NCBI RefSeq assembly: GCF_000742135.1
Contig: NZ_KN046818.1
Span: forward strand, 3,725,447-3,789,446
Direction: 5' to 3'
Length of the DNA: 64,000 bases
Origin: Klebsiella pneumoniae
GTDB taxonomy: Bacteria; Pseudomonadota; Gammaproteobacteria; Enterobacterales; Enterobacteriaceae
A program made the position numbers and the translations under genes. Below, piece by piece: positions 63,130 to 64,000 of the stretch. The notes under the pieces were generated by a model that saw only the letters and a list, made by a program, of their open reading frames with translations, did no database searches and was not told the DNA's origin. Numbering within the stretch: position 1 is the first letter of the stretch; each line of letters opens with the position of its first letter.

Positions 63130-63992
63130 CGCTGCGTCTCCAGCCAGGTGAGCCACTGCTCCATGCCTTCGCCGCTGGTGGCGGAGACAAGAATAATTTC
63201 AATATGCGGATTGACCTCGCGGGCGCAGGCCAGGCACCGCTCAACGTCGAAATTGAGATACGGCAGCAGGTCGACTTTGTTGAGCAGCATCAGGCTGGCG
63301 GCGGCGAACATATGCGGATACTTCAGCGGTTTGTCTTCGCCTTCGGTGACCGACAGCACCGCCACCTTATGGCGCTCGCCGAGATCAAAGCTGGCCGGGC
63401 AGACCAGGTTGCCGACGTTTTCGATAAACAGAATGCCGCGGTCAGCCAGCGGCAGGCGCGGGGAGGCATCGGCGATCATCTGGGCGTCGAGATGGCAGCC
63501 TTTCCCGGTATTGACCTGAATCGCCGGGGTGCCGGTGGCGCGAATGCGGGCGGCGTCATTGACCGTTTGCTGATCGCCTTCAATCACCGCGCAGTCGGCG
63601 CGTCCTTTCATCCGGGTGAGGGTTTCGGTGAGCAGGGTGGTTTTGCCGGAGCCGGGGCTGGAAACCAGATTCAGCACCAGCTGCTGTTTTGCTGTGAAGC
63701 GTGCGCGGTTGCGTGCCGCCAGGCGGTTGTTTTTATCCAGCACGTCGATCTCCACTTCCAGCATCCGCCGCTGGCTCTGCCCCGGGGCGTGGGTACCCGC
63801 TTCGCCGTGGCCGTAATGCAGGTCGCCCTCTGGCGTGTGGGTGGGGGCGAAGTGGTCGATTTTGACACCGGTGATGGTCATCGTCTGGCGTGGGGCGGGC
63901 GCGAAGGGGGCGCTGCGGAACGCGGAATGCGGGTTTCGTTCGTCTCCTTCAATATAGAGGTTGCCTTCGCCACAGCCGCATGTTGTACACAT
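63120..63992 (-). CDS. hypB: Hydrogenase nickel-insertion GTPase HypB
   Basis: 290 aa. N-terminal nickel site [11 protein letters not shown], a modestly His-containing linker, then a GTPase domain with P-loop [24 protein letters not shown], the metal-site [15 protein letters not shown] and NKVDLLPYL. Delivers nickel to hydrogenase with HypA, whose gene is outside the right edge. Confidence 0.97.
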   Translation of the reverse strand: MCTTCGCGEGNLYIEGDERNPHSAFRSAPFAPAPRQTMTITGVKIDHFAPTHTPEGDLHYGHGEAGTHAPGQSQRRMLEVEIDVLDKNNRLAARNRARFTAKQQLVLNLVSSPGSGKTTLLTETLTRMKGRADCAVIEGDQQTVNDAARIRATGTPAIQVNTGKGCHLDAQMIADASPRLPLADRGILFIENVGNLVCPASFDLGERHKVAVLSVTEGEDKPLKYPHMFAAASLMLLNKVDLLPYLNFDVERCLACAREVNPHIEIILVSATSGEGMEQWLTWLETQRCA

Positions 63993-64000
63993 AATTTACT

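Overview
This window is chromosomal DNA from an enteric bacterium, most likely the Klebsiella pneumoniae complex. Evidence: a second siroheme synthase (cysF) heads cysDNC, as described in Klebsiella; a kpdBCD-type hydroxyarylate decarboxylase operon lies between rpoS and mutS; hmu and sit metal-uptake operons lie between mutS and fhlA; and the GC-rich proteins are close to their E. coli homologues. Species is inferred from content only.

Layout. 1-877: iap (minus, runs off the left edge). 1115-5490: cysF-cysD-cysN-cysC, sulfate activation plus siroheme. 5541-12353: ygbE, ftsB-ispD-ispF-truD-surE-pcm-nlpD-rpoS, the conserved cell division / isoprenoid / stationary-phase block. 12406-17835: accessory block with an MFS pump, LysR, MarR and kpdBCD. 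18030-18326: a Hok-type toxin locus. 18446-21007: mutS (minus). 20964-33059: an AT-rich ~12.1-kb integrative island inserted inside the 5' end of mutS. 33257-39305: hmuSTUV and a broken hmuR. 39521-44020: a CxxC thioredoxin-like protein, a TPP enzyme with an AEC transporter and LysR, and ygbA with an NsrR-type site. 44087-47515: sitABCD. 47693-58366: a LacI-controlled PTS and mannanase cluster. 58420-63992: fhlA and hypEDCB.

The island is the most interesting part. Its integrase (21225-22508) is of the P4-like tyrosine recombinase type. Integration cut mutS after about codon 14, and the island supplies a synonymous replacement for the first codons, so MutS is still full length but is now expressed from island DNA. 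The stranded original 5' end is still readable at 33035-33103. The cargo is a two-gene operon, a pseudokinase-like/SF1 helicase protein (1219 aa) plus a PLD-family protein (605 aa), which matches the published type I Mokosh anti-phage architecture. Beside it is a third gene, a predicted PD-(D/E)xK nuclease with a coiled coil and an 8-G tract in its catalytic region; I do not recognise it as part of any named system. There is also a Fic AMP-transferase facing a tiny convergent ORF that resembles Fic antitoxins, an IS3-family element inside a small ORF, a tRNA-Thr 3' fragment and an unknown 172-aa protein.

The 48-58 kb cluster reads as a complete beta-mannan (or related beta-glucan) pathway: secreted GH5 enzyme, LamB-type porin, cellobiose-family PTS with two IIC proteins, GH1 phospho-glycosidase, ROK kinase and LacI regulator. 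Two near-identical palindromic operators and two CRP-type sites tie its divergent transcripts together. The heme receptor gene hmuR carries an in-frame amber codon, so heme import through this operon is probably impaired.
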